35,950 nucleotides of DNA from Actinomycetes bacterium (GTDB lineage Bacteria; Actinomycetota; Acidimicrobiia; Acidimicrobiales; JAMCPL01). The translations under genes were made by a program, and so were the position numbers. A model generated the notes under the pieces. That model had not been told where the DNA came from and made no database searches. It worked only from the letters and a program-made list of their open reading frames with translations. The stretch lies in assembly GCA_021841005.1 (NCBI GenBank), contig JAKBVZ010000010.1:70302-106251 (forward strand). The letters are read 5' to 3'. Below, piece after piece: positions 24,980 to 33,378 of the stretch (within the stretch, counting starts at the first letter, position 1; every line of letters starts with the position of its first letter).

Positions 24980-25968
24980 GTACGGTAATCCTCGCAGTAA
25001 ACCTCTGGAACCCCGCACATGTGGGCGGGCTGGCCATCTTGCTGATTGCCTTCCTGCTGGGTGTCGTGCACGGTATCACCCCTGACGAACACACCTGGCC
25101 GATCACCTTCAGCTACGCCATAGGTGGCTATTCCACAAAAAAGGGATTAAGGGCCGGGCTGATCTTTTCATTTGCTTTCACGCTGCAAAGAGCTATCGCC
25201 AGTGAACTTGCCTACCTAGGATTCTCGCGTATATTCACGTTCGGGTCGGTTGACTATGTAGTCTATATAGTAGTTGGATTGGTGATGGCGGTAGCAGGAA
25301 TAATGATCGTGCACCGCGGTCATCCATTTCACCTGCACCTACCGGGACTGGCCAGCTACAAAAAGTCCTCCCTGCACACCGGCACACATGTGGAGAATGA
25401 CCGGCCGGCATGGATAGACGACCCCCGGCCATGGATGCCAGCCGTTCATGGGTTCATAGCTGGGTGGGGTTTCGGGGCATTCGCCCTTATCCTCTATACC
25501 ACCCTGTCGCCTGCGATGCACTCCATATACCTCGGGTGGGTCCCAGGAGCGCTATTCGGGATTGGCACCATGGTGGTTCAGGTAATTGCCGGTATGTTCT
25601 TTGGATGGTGGGCATCGCGCAGAGGACTGTCGGAGGCGGCCATACGCCAGGTGGCCTTACGTACGGCCGCCAATACATTGAAATGGGGCGGGCTAGCTTT
25701 CCTCTCGGGCGGTATCTTCGGGCTGGCCTTCCCGAGCCTGGCAGGCGCTACGGTATCCACCGGTATCCATGTGCACAATCTGGATCACCTGGGCTTGCCC
25801 ATCGTGCTGGTCATAGTGGCGGTGGTGCTGGTAGGTTTCGTAACACTGGCAAGGGAAATGAGAGCCTGGAAAGAAAAGGAGGCCGCTTCCGTCACGGAAC
25901 CAGTCAGTCTCGAACCGGTACCGGTAAACATTGCCATATCCCATCAGAACCAGCATAAGCTCGGTTGA
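24976..25968 (+). CDS. NiCoT/RcnA-like metal transporter candidate
   Basis: 330 residues with about seven to eight TM helices. TM2 carries LLGVVHGITPDEHTWPITF, which resembles the nickel/cobalt transporter signature HX4DH but with one extra residue (HX4DEH). A second histidine-bearing region, AVHGFIAGWGFGAFALILYT, echoes a later conserved helix of that superfamily. A His-rich loop (HRGHPFHLHLPG) and HVHNLDH provide possible metal ligands. The gene overlaps the Fur-family gene by ATGA and must be co-transcribed, under the Nur-like operator. I infer nickel import. Cobalt transport, or export, is possible because the signature is divergent. Confidence 0.68.
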   Translation: MSTVILAVNLWNPAHVGGLAILLIAFLLGVVHGITPDEHTWPITFSYAIGGYSTKKGLRAGLIFSFAFTLQRAIASELAYLGFSRIFTFGSVDYVVYIVVGLVMAVAGIMIVHRGHPFHLHLPGLASYKKSSLHTGTHVENDRPAWIDDPRPWMPAVHGFIAGWGFGAFALILYTTLSPAMHSIYLGWVPGALFGIGTMVVQVIAGMFFGWWASRRGLSEAAIRQVALRTAANTLKWGGLAFLSGGIFGLAFPSLAGATVSTGIHVHNLDHLGLPIVLVIVAVVLVGFVTLAREMRAWKEKEAASVTEPVSLEPVPVNIAISHQNQHKLG

Positions 25969-26071
25969 TACGCTGGCGACGACGCCGATGCTAGCGGGAA
26001 TTTCCTGGCTATTGGTATGTTGGCAGGTACTTTGAGTTGGCCATACGCGGGTACTTTCTCATGGCCATGTG

Positions 26072-26173
26072 CAACATGTTACTGTGACGCTGCAGTGTTG
26101 AAACACTATACGGACTATCAAAAGATTGGCCTCGGGTTGTACAACGTGTTACCATGACGCTGCAGTGTTGAAA
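26072..26173. repeat. Pair of imperfect 32-bp direct repeats spaced 70 bp
   Basis: Copies at 26072-26103 and 26142-26173 share TGACGCTGCAGTGTTGAAA exactly and differ at three positions in their left half (CAACATGTT vs CAACGTGTT, then ACTG vs ACCA). They lie between the convergent transporter and sedolisin genes, where no coding sequence is seen. Confidence 0.9.
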
Positions 26174-26178
26174 ACCCA

Positions 26179-29100
26179 CTATGAGTACCATCCCACTACG
26201 TCTATTATGATATTTACGTCAGCTGATGTATAGACATTTATAGCTCCCGAGGCACTCAAGGTGACGGTGACCATGTTGGGCATTGTCTCTCCGCTTGCCC
26301 AATTGATGTTCGAGGTACTCGGTTGTGTTTCTCCGGCTGCCCACGTTCGGAGATAACCTGCTCCAGCAGTATTGGTCACTGTGACGTTGGCAACCACCGC
26401 CTTGGCAGACGATGGAATACCGGCGATACCTGTTACCTGTACGGCGATGGGCCCTGATGCCGGTTGGAGTGCAGTGCCCGAGTTGGCACAGTGGCCAGTT
26501 ACGCCACTTGCCACATCCGAGATAGATAGCGCACGCGTATCACATATGCGGACAGGTGAGCTCGGCGTGAAGGCATCACCGGATGATGAGAAATATCCGT
26601 TTATGTCCACCACCACGTTGGTAGGGGCATCGGCTGAGTTGAAGATACATATCTTTCCCGTTCCAGCTGTCTCCACGATAACGCTGTTGGCAGATGCCGT
26701 CCCCTTGCGGAAGTTCACATTTGATGCCATAGGCGGGATGCCGCAGGATGATCCACTATCGGCCCAGACCGTAAGGTATCCCCCGGAATGCGGCCCGGCA
26801 GCAGTGACAACCAGACTGATCGCGGTTGCATCCGAGGGAACTCCACTACCGCTCAAGCCGGCCACAGCAATAGAGATGGCGCTTTTCGGAGCGGGTTCAG
26901 GTATAGATGCATTGGCCGCGGGAAGGTTCTCTGCCGCACAATAGCGTGGCACCGCTGATATTGGAGAAATTACACATCTCGTGTCTAGGATTCTGGCGGG
27001 AAGCGGAAGCGGATTGAACAGGTTGGAAGGTTGAGATGTGGCAGGTTCGTAGTATCCCTCCACGTCCACTACGATATTCACGCCCGCGCTTGACGGCAGG
27101 ATAGATACAGATCCTGCCTTTCCCAGCGTGGCGGTAACCAGATTCGGGATGGCCATTCCTGGGACATAATTCAAAGACGATGCCGTGGGTACGTTGGTGC
27201 CTGTTGGATATACGGTGATATACCCTCTCTGAGTACTTGGTGATGCTATGGCTGTAATGTTCAGTACCACCGATTGAGCAGTATAGGGTACGGCATCAGA
27301 ACTAGATCCTGAGACGGTACCTGCCACCTGGGCAGTAATGCCCTTTCCTGCAAGAGGAGACGAGAGAGATTGGTTGGCTGATGGAAGCCCTGAGCAGTAG
27401 GTCGAGGTGATGCCAGATGGAAGCGGGTTTTGCGTACATCGGGTGTCCACTATGCGGTAAGGGGTGACCGGCACGTAGCGAATGCCGGCCGTCACATAGA
27501 CAAAGCCTACTCCCGGCGAGATGCCCCCTGGTGTGGTTACAGTAACGTCAGTAGTGCCCGCCACCTGGCTGGCGGGTATCGTCGCCGTCAATTCTGTTGG
27601 CGATACCACCGACAGGTTGGCAGCCGATACAGAGCCAAAATGAAGCGCCGTAGCGCCACTCAGCCCAGTGCCAGTGATAGTGACCGTTCCTCCACCCTGC
27701 AGGGGAGAGGAGCCGGGGATGATGGAGGCGACGGTAGGTGGTGCCACGTATGTGAAGTTACTTGTCCCTGATACCGGTGAAGTACCTGCGCTTGTATCCA
27801 CGGTGACTTCAACCGTACCGGCGCTTTCGGCAGGAGAGATTGCGGTTATCTCGGTAGATGAGTCCACCGTGTACGACGAGGCAGCCACCCGACCGAAGTA
27901 GACCGCCGACACCGAGGAAAAGTAAGTACCTGTAACCACAACCTTCGTGTCACCTTCGGTCGATCCGCTGGATGGGCTTAGTCCCGTGATGGTCGGGACA
28001 GGAGGCGGGGTGATCGCATAATTTGGAGTGGATACCCTTTCGATATCAGACGAAGTAGATACGGCCAAGGTATAGGTTCCGGCTGACGGATTGGCAACAT
28101 TGCCGGCAACAACGTCAACTGGCGCAGACCCTCCTATCGCAACCGGAGTCGTAATGGTTACTGCGTTGGAGCCAGCACCGGTGACTGCCGTAGCTACTGT
28201 CCCGTTGATCGTATAGTCCGATGCAACCGAGGGGAATATCGTGCCCGTAGGGCCGGAAAGGGTGATAGTGCCCGAATTGGCCGCCAACGCACCGGATGAA
28301 GATGTCGTGAAGCTTATCTTATAGGTAACCCCAGTCGCCCCAGCTATGGATGTACTCGGATCCGGGCCGGTTACACTGGTGACAGATGTTACATAGGTAA
28401 AACTCTGGTTGTACTTGCCATAGCCAATCGGCGTGCCAGCATCGATTACGACTTGACCTGACCCCGCTGGAACCACCAGGGTGGCGCTGCCTGGGGAAGA
28501 TGATACGACAGTAGCTTTGGTCGCGGCACCGCTTGGTGTGACGAAATAGAACGATGCCAGCGACAGGTTCGATCCGGTGACTGTAACCTGGATACCAGCC
28601 GAAGCATCTGGAGGTTGCACCGAAGTGATTTCCGGGCACGCAAGGCCAGAGGCAATTGGCGTCCCAAGCCCGGAGGCGGGGCTCCATCCACCAGATGAAC
28701 TGGCTGGATAGTCCCCGCCGTTGGTCCCCGTCATATCGTTGTTACCCTGGGATACTCCATCGAATGCTACGCCATAAGCTCCCGATATGCCTGCATAAGC
28801 ATATAGCGCAGGATTGGCATCGCCAACCTGGTAGTAACAGGTATTCGTGATGTCGGCGAACATCCCGGCTAGGAGCGGTGCCGCCATGGACGTGCCGATA
28901 AGACCTCCCCAGCGGCCATTTACATAGAAAGCCTCGGGGTATCCGGCATTCGCAGCGATGTCGGGAACCCCTCTACAGTACTCCCCGCACTGCGGGTAGC
29001 TACCGTTGGCATTCGGGGTCCAGTACCAAGTATTGAACCCATCTTGCCAGGACGGCTCTGGCCAGCGGATGGACAGCCCGCCTCCACCTGCGTTGTATCC

Positions 29101-30612
29101 ATTGTAGTCACTGGCACAGGATAGGCTCTCGTCGGACTGGCAGTAATTCCATACCGGCTGCGAACCATTGAAATAAAGCTCAGTACCGCCAACCCCGGTA
29201 ACATATGGATCGGAGGCTGGGTAGTCCACATTGAGATAGGTATCCGGGTTCGAGCTGCTTGCGCTGTAACAGTCCTCCGAACCATGATCGCCAGCTGACG
29301 CAAAGATGGACTGTCCCTGTGCGGCGGCCTGGGAAAATAGAGAGTCCAGTGCGGACATGTAGCCGGAGCCTATCATGGAGGATTCACAGCTGCCCCAGCT
29401 TGTCGATATTATCTGGGCCTGATCGGCCTGTACTATGGCATTATAGGTGTCATAGGGTCCAGAACCATTAATGGGCCCCTCGTAGGAAATGATGCTCGCG
29501 CCAGGCGCCTGGGTGGCAACCTGCTCGATGTCGAGATCAGCTTCACCAGTTCCTCGACCGCCGAGCACTCCACCTCCGTCCACTGCTACGGTCGATACAG
29601 GGTTGGTGAGTCCGAAACAGGACTCATAGGTGGCAACGTCTGATACGGAGTGCGCCGCCAGCTCGTAGACAGCCACTGTCACCCCACTTCCGTCATATCC
29701 GCCTGCCAGCAGGCTATTGATACCGTAGGCATCCCCAACCTGGTTTGGCAGCCAGGAGCCACTGGAACTGGCGTAATTGGAAGCCGACGTACACGGAGTG
29801 GGTTCGCTCGTCTGGCTCTGCTTTGTAGTCGAGTGCATAGATGTATCGACGGAGGAGAGACGGACACGGCCCGGGTTTGCCTCCTTGGCACTGAGCGACG
29901 GTGGTACGCTACGGTGACGTACAGTACCGCTGGAGCCGGCGAACATGGAGCCCTTGGATATCGAACCCCGTGCCGGCGCGGTCAATGCAGGCTTCATCTG
30001 AGCTACGGTGCTGAGTCCGAGTATTGCGGATATATCGTTCGAGATAGTTGCAGGCACGGTAGGGGTCCCATACGCGTTGTAAGCTATTCGCCCAGTAGGC
30101 ATATGGATATTCATCACGTGTATACCCAATGCCTGCGATGCTTTTGCCGCTGTGGTGTGTACCTGGAATGCAGAGCCGATCCACTTGCCACCAGCGAGTC
30201 CAACTTCATCCAGCCATTCTGACATGCGGTACTTCTCCATATTGCTAGGTCCGAATTCCCGCTGGAATTGGCCGGGCGTCAGAAAATGCCGGTAAAGGGG
30301 TGACCGTGGGTCATAGAGCGAACTTACCAGAGAAGACAGCCCGGAACTATTGGACGGTTTCAAGACTATGTCTACCGTCATCACCTGAGCTGGTGACGTA
30401 TCGCCGATCAAATGTGCCCCAGCAGGTAGTGGCGGACTTACCAGCGCAGGTAAATGCACCATAGGTCCCAGTGTCAGTGTCGTCGTTGCTGATACCGGTA
30501 GCACTGACGCCGGTAGCGCGACCGCAGTTGGAACCATGAATATTCCGGGCAAAAGCAAGGCTGGAAGGACACCCCATTTCCATCTGCAACCAAGTTGCTT
30601 GAACATGTTCAC
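26179..30612 (-). CDS. Large secreted sedolisin (S53) with IPT/TIG and C-terminal surface repeats
   Basis: 1477 residues. A signal peptide (about 1-33) precedes a pro-kumamolisin activation domain (about 45-210), with a linker to about 275. The S53 catalytic domain (about 277-660) has Glu357 and Asp361 (GTGEADLDIEQ), oxyanion Asp442 (SAGDHG) and Ser575 (IGTSMAAPLLAG), plus a C-terminal calcium-site region. Three IPT/TIG-like β domains lie at about 661-745, 885-965 and 966-1050. Three further repeats of about 140 residues each open with P-x-R-I-x-D-T-R (VTPYRIVDTRC, PARILDTRC, PVRICDTRA) and close with VDxxGYY/GWYS; this module is frequent on actinobacterial surface proteins. Sedolisins act at acid pH, consistent with an acidophile degrading external protein. 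The start is GTG at 30612 (ATG at 30606 is an alternative); TATAGT (30643-30648) is a candidate -10. Confidence 0.93.
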   Translation of the reverse strand: MNMFKQLGCRWKWGVLPALLLPGIFMVPTAVALPASVLPVSATTTLTLGPMVHLPALVSPPLPAGAHLIGDTSPAQVMTVDIVLKPSNSSGLSSLVSSLYDPRSPLYRHFLTPGQFQREFGPSNMEKYRMSEWLDEVGLAGGKWIGSAFQVHTTAAKASQALGIHVMNIHMPTGRIAYNAYGTPTVPATISNDISAILGLSTVAQMKPALTAPARGSISKGSMFAGSSGTVRHRSVPPSLSAKEANPGRVRLSSVDTSMHSTTKQSQTSEPTPCTSASNYASSSGSWLPNQVGDAYGINSLLAGGYDGSGVTVAVYELAAHSVSDVATYESCFGLTNPVSTVAVDGGGVLGGRGTGEADLDIEQVATQAPGASIISYEGPINGSGPYDTYNAIVQADQAQIISTSWGSCESSMIGSGYMSALDSLFSQAAAQGQSIFASAGDHGSEDCYSASSSNPDTYLNVDYPASDPYVTGVGGTELYFNGSQPVWNYCQSDESLSCASDYNGYNAGGGGLSIRWPEPSWQDGFNTWYWTPNANGSYPQCGEYCRGVPDIAANAGYPEAFYVNGRWGGLIGTSMAAPLLAGMFADITNTCYYQVGDANPALYAYAGISGAYGVAFDGVSQGNNDMTGTNGGDYPASSSGGWSPASGLGTPIASGLACPEITSVQPPDASAGIQVTVTGSNLSLASFYFVTPSGAATKATVVSSSPGSATLVVPAGSGQVVIDAGTPIGYGKYNQSFTYVTSVTSVTGPDPSTSIAGATGVTYKISFTTSSSGALAANSGTITLSGPTGTIFPSVASDYTINGTVATAVTGAGSNAVTITTPVAIGGSAPVDVVAGNVANPSAGTYTLAVSTSSDIERVSTPNYAITPPPVPTITGLSPSSGSTEGDTKVVVTGTYFSSVSAVYFGRVAASSYTVDSSTEITAISPAESAGTVEVTVDTSAGTSPVSGTSNFTYVAPPTVASIIPGSSPLQGGGTVTITGTGLSGATALHFGSVSAANLSVVSPTELTATIPASQVAGTTDVTVTTPGGISPGVGFVYVTAGIRYVPVTPYRIVDTRCTQNPLPSGITSTYCSGLPSANQSLSSPLAGKGITAQVAGTVSGSSSDAVPYTAQSVVLNITAIASPSTQRGYITVYPTGTNVPTASSLNYVPGMAIPNLVTATLGKAGSVSILPSSAGVNIVVDVEGYYEPATSQPSNLFNPLPLPARILDTRCVISPISAVPRYCAAENLPAANASIPEPAPKSAISIAVAGLSGSGVPSDATAISLVVTAAGPHSGGYLTVWADSGSSCGIPPMASNVNFRKGTASANSVIVETAGTGKICIFNSADAPTNVVVDINGYFSSSGDAFTPSSPVRICDTRALSISDVASGVTGHCANSGTALQPASGPIAVQVTGIAGIPSSAKAVVANVTVTNTAGAGYLRTWAAGETQPSTSNINWASGETMPNMVTVTLSASGAINVYTSADVNIIIDVVGWYS

Positions 30613-30818
30613 GGTAGGTTATCCTGGTAGACAGCGGTAATTACTATATAGCTAATCATACAGAGAATCATACAGAGGAGGTGTAACGCTATCCGCCAGC
30701 CTCTAAGAATAAGTGATTTAACAGTGAGCAGTTGGAAACCCTGCGCTTCGAGAGTGCCGGCCGGTTGCGCGCTGCATAGGTGCACTGGTGAGGATCCGCT
30801 TCTACAATCTGCAGCCTA

Positions 30819-30918
30819 CATGCTCGCAGCCCGGAAAATGCGGAAGGTTACTTGTCGTAACGTAGGCACTCGGCCAGTAAACGCTGGCGACTGCATGCTC
30901 GCAGCCCGGAAAATGCGG
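30819..30918. repeat. Pair of identical 25-bp direct repeats spaced 75 bp
   Basis: A 25-bp string, CATGCTCGCAGCCCGGAAAA plus TGCGG, occurs at 30819-30843 and 30894-30918. The second copy ends 2 bp before the PIN-gene stop. The 307-bp gap 30613-30919 contains the sedolisin promoter region and these repeats but no gene I can support. Confidence 0.93.
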
Positions 30919-30919
30919 C

Positions 30920-31312
30920 TTACCACAAAACTACCTGCTTTGGACTTCTATGAAGCCGCATTCTTTTGTCTTTTGACAGCAGCTTGCACCCACATTCTAT
31001 CGCTGTAGCATATATTATCCGGTCAGCCGGATCTCCTGGAAATGAAGCTGGAAGAGAAGTTGCAATGTCTGCTATTGCTGGAGTAATCCCGACTGTATTC
31101 ACCTGCTCTGAAAGAGAGTGCAGCCAAGATAGCACGGGGATTGTCGTAACTATGCGCTCGTGCTTAGCCAACCAGGCAAGCTCGAACCAGGAAACACTGG
31201 CTACCAGCAATTCATCCGATTTCTCTATGGCATCGGCAGCCTTGCGACTAACCCGCGATGGTTCTGCCGACCACCAGTGGAGCACATGAGTATCGAGTAG
31301 TACTGAACTCAC
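30920..31312 (-). CDS. PIN-domain toxin (VapC-like ribonuclease)
   Basis: 130 residues from the GTG at 31312. The PIN acidic residues are visible: Asp in LLDTHVLHWW, Glu in SVSWFELAWLA, Asp in PGDPADRIIYATA and Asp in LLSKDKRM. The GTG overlaps the antitoxin stop (GTGA at 31309-31312), the usual coupling of an antitoxin-first pair. A TTG start at 31324 is less likely. It would cleave a specific RNA target (tRNA or rRNA in known VapCs) when free of antitoxin. It is of the PIN type paired with Phd/YefM-like antitoxins. Confidence 0.87.
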   Translation of the reverse strand: MSSVLLDTHVLHWWSAEPSRVSRKAADAIEKSDELLVASVSWFELAWLAKHERIVTTIPVLSWLHSLSEQVNTVGITPAIADIATSLPASFPGDPADRIIYATAIECGCKLLSKDKRMRLHRSPKQVVLW

Positions 31313-31536
31313 TGAGTTTCCCAAACCTGGCCAGTGGTGAAAAGCTCATCATCATTACAAGCCGTCATGCTTACACCTGCCAGCTTGCCTTTCAGGCCGT
31401 GTGGGCCATGTGTTGGCACAATACGAGCGATGACATGGCCACGTTTTGTGACTTCAACCTGGGTACCACTGGCCACTTCCTCCAGTACCCGAAGAAGTGT
31501 TGCTTTTAGTTCTGTAGCGGTCATTATTCTAGTCAT
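31309..31536 (-). CDS. Phd/YefM-type antitoxin
   Basis: 75 residues: MTATELKATLLRVLEEVASG, followed by the TQVEVTKRGHVIARIVP motif of prevent-host-death antitoxins, then a toxin-binding tail. It binds the operon promoter and neutralises the PIN toxin encoded by the next, overlapping gene. The ATG at 31536 lies 6 nt after a perfect TATAAT, so the message is probably leaderless. A second ATG (codon 5) would need a leader without a ribosome site. Confidence 0.85.
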   Translation of the reverse strand: MTRIMTATELKATLLRVLEEVASGTQVEVTKRGHVIARIVPTHGPHGLKGKLAGVSMTACNDDELFTTGQVWETQ

Positions 31537-31542
31537 ATGGTC

Positions 31543-31548
31543 ATTATA
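31543..31548 (-). promoter_or_regulatory. -10 box of the toxin-antitoxin operon
   Basis: TATAAT on the minus strand ends 6 nt before the antitoxin ATG. TTGACA exists at 31572-31577 but with a 23-bp spacer, too long for a normal promoter; no better -35 is seen. Confidence 0.55.
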
Positions 31549-31638
31549 TTAGACGGAACGGCCGGCAAGGGTGTCAAGTGCCATTTTCACCTGCACGCTG
31601 GGGGACAGGTTAACTGCTGGGGACGGACACGGATCAAG

Positions 31639-31686
31639 GCTCTGGTGCTCTGGTGCTCTGGTGCTCAGGTGCTCTGGTGCTCTGGT
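31639..31686. repeat. 8-bp microsatellite, six copies of GCTCTGGT
   Basis: Six consecutive GCTCTGGT units; the fourth reads GCTCAGGT. The array lies inside the relic 5' end of a Uma2-like gene and breaks its frame. The rest of 31549-31746 has no supported gene. Confidence 0.95.
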
Positions 31687-31706
31687 GCCGCAACCGTGAT
31701 GATCAT
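31665..31706 (-). pseudogene. Relic 5' end of a Uma2-family gene
   Basis: From the ATG at 31706 the minus strand encodes MIITVAAPEHQST followed by TGA. The intact Uma2 gene at 35557 begins MAITVTAPEHPKP. About 30 bp of DNA aligns between the two loci (31677-31706 with 35528-35557) with four mismatches. The 8-bp array then replaces the remaining gene, and no Uma2 body follows. It is either a decayed copy or a small duplicated fragment. Confidence 0.6.
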
Positions 31707-31746
31707 AGTACCGAGCTATTCACCTGTACCTCGAGGTGCATGGTGG

Positions 31747-33378
31747 CTAATTGGAATCCAGTAGGCTCCCTACCGGGCATATGCTGCCTTTTAGGTTAGG
31801 CACTAGCGAATCTGCATTGTCTGCATTGTCTATGGTTGCTTGCTCTATTTTCGATACCTCTCTGTGCGCAGTAACCGAGAGTCTATGCGCAGTAGCCGAG
31901 GGATGTGCTCGTATCACGATCAGTGTGACCAAGAAGGCAGCGAGGGCCCCAATTGCGCCACCCCGGAAGGCGCTCTGGTAACCATGGACTGCTGCACCCG
32001 TGGCAAGCCGATGCAGTGCGTCGGCCGCTTTTGCTGCCGAGCCGGTGCCGATGGCGGCATGAAGCGTGTTCATTCCGTTATGCATCTGATCCCTGGTGGC
32101 CGTGGCTGCTACCGTAACCAGTGCGGCAAGTCCGAGTGAACCGCCTATCTGCTGGCTTGCGTTCAGAAGTGCGGAGGCGAGACCTGTTTCATGGCTTCCG
32201 ATGCCGGTAATAGCACTTAGCGTAAGTGGCACGAAAGAGAGTCCCATGCCGATACCTACTACTACTAAGGGGGCAAATATTGTGAAATAGCTGGAGGAGC
32301 TTGTTACAGAAGAGACCCAGAGAAGCCCGCCAGCGACCATCAACGGCCCAGCTATAAGAAAAGGTTTGACGCCGAAACGCCTAATTTGCCGAGAAACGAT
32401 CAATCCAGTCAAACCTACAACTACTGGAAGTGGCAGGTAGGCAATACCGGTTTCCAGAGGACTATAGTGCAGGATGTCCTGCAGGAACTGGGTGAGAAAG
32501 AAGAGCAGTGACAACATTGATGCCCCGAGCAGCAACATCACGGCGTAGCTGCCTGCCCGATTTCGATTCTTGAGAAACCGAAGTGCCAAGAGGGGCTGCT
32601 TGCTCTTTGCCTCGACAAGGACAAAAATACCAAGAAGGACTGCAGCCGCTACAAATGCGATGATCGTACCCGTGTTGGACCAGCTATCTCTAGCTGCTCG
32701 GATGAGTCCGTAAACGAGGAGCGCCATGCCGCCCGAGACAGTAAGAGCGCCAGGAATGTCGATCCAGCCACGCCGACCGGCTGTCTTTGGCAGTACCCAG
32801 GGGGCGATGAGGAGCACGGTAGCGCCTATGGGAACGTTGACAAAGAGCACCCATCGCCATGATGCCAAGTTTACAAGAATACCTCCTATCAACAGACCTA
32901 GCGCACCGCCTGCTCCTGACATCCCGGCGTATACTGCCATTGCCCTGTTGCGAGGTGCACCTTCTGCGAACGTGACGGCGATAAGAGAGAGAGCGGTAGG
33001 AGAGGCAATCGCCGCGCCTATTCCTTGGACTGATCGGGCGGCAATGAGCCAAGATTGGGTGGTTGCCAGCCCACCTGCAAACGAGGCAACGGTGAAGAGC
33101 CCTACGCCGGTAATGAACATGCGGCGTCGACCGAAAAGGTCGCCGGCCTTTCCGCCAAGAAGGAGCAGTCCACCAAAGACTAGGACATAGGCATCAATTA
33201 CCCATGCCAGGTTTGCTGCCGAGAAGTGCAGGTCCTTCTGCATCGATGGCAGCGCGATATTGACGATAGTGAGATCCAGCATGACCATGAGTTGGGCAGT
33301 GGCAATGACCACCAATGCCAGCCCGTGGCCCTGGGTGGTAGAGCGGCGTTTGTCCATGGTAAATACTCTGTTTCGCAT
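31747..33378 (-). CDS. DHA2-family (EmrB/QacA) drug:H+ efflux transporter
   Basis: 543 residues with about 14 TM helices. The motif D1-like LDLTIVNIALPSMQKDL in TM1, motif A GGKAGDLFGRRRMF in the 2-3 loop, SVQGIGAAIASPTALSLI (motif B region) and GGALGLLIGGILVNLASWRWVLFVNVPIG (motif C) define the 14-TM DHA2 group. It would export toxic organic compounds in exchange for protons. The ATG directly follows the methyltransferase stop (TGA then ATG with no gap). The operon is led by a MarR regulator, the usual control for such pumps. The substrate is unknown. Confidence 0.92.
   Translation of the reverse strand: MRNRVFTMDKRRSTTQGHGLALVVIATAQLMVMLDLTIVNIALPSMQKDLHFSAANLAWVIDAYVLVFGGLLLLGGKAGDLFGRRRMFITGVGLFTVASFAGGLATTQSWLIAARSVQGIGAAIASPTALSLIAVTFAEGAPRNRAMAVYAGMSGAGGALGLLIGGILVNLASWRWVLFVNVPIGATVLLIAPWVLPKTAGRRGWIDIPGALTVSGGMALLVYGLIRAARDSWSNTGTIIAFVAAAVLLGIFVLVEAKSKQPLLALRFLKNRNRAGSYAVMLLLGASMLSLLFFLTQFLQDILHYSPLETGIAYLPLPVVVGLTGLIVSRQIRRFGVKPFLIAGPLMVAGGLLWVSSVTSSSSYFTIFAPLVVVGIGMGLSFVPLTLSAITGIGSHETGLASALLNASQQIGGSLGLAALVTVAATATRDQMHNGMNTLHAAIGTGSAAKAADALHRLATGAAVHGYQSAFRGGAIGALAAFLVTLIVIRAHPSATAHRLSVTAHREVSKIEQATIDNADNADSLVPNLKGSICPVGSLLDSN

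Noticed and set aside
30724-31008. 94-codon plus-strand frame spanning the 25-bp repeat pair
   Set aside because: It overlaps the PIN toxin gene on the other strand and its content is largely the repeated DNA.
31577-31640. Strings such as GGGGACAGGTTAACTG that recall degenerate ends of IS21-type elements
   Set aside because: No matching opposite end or transposase remnant is visible; the resemblance is too short to support a call.
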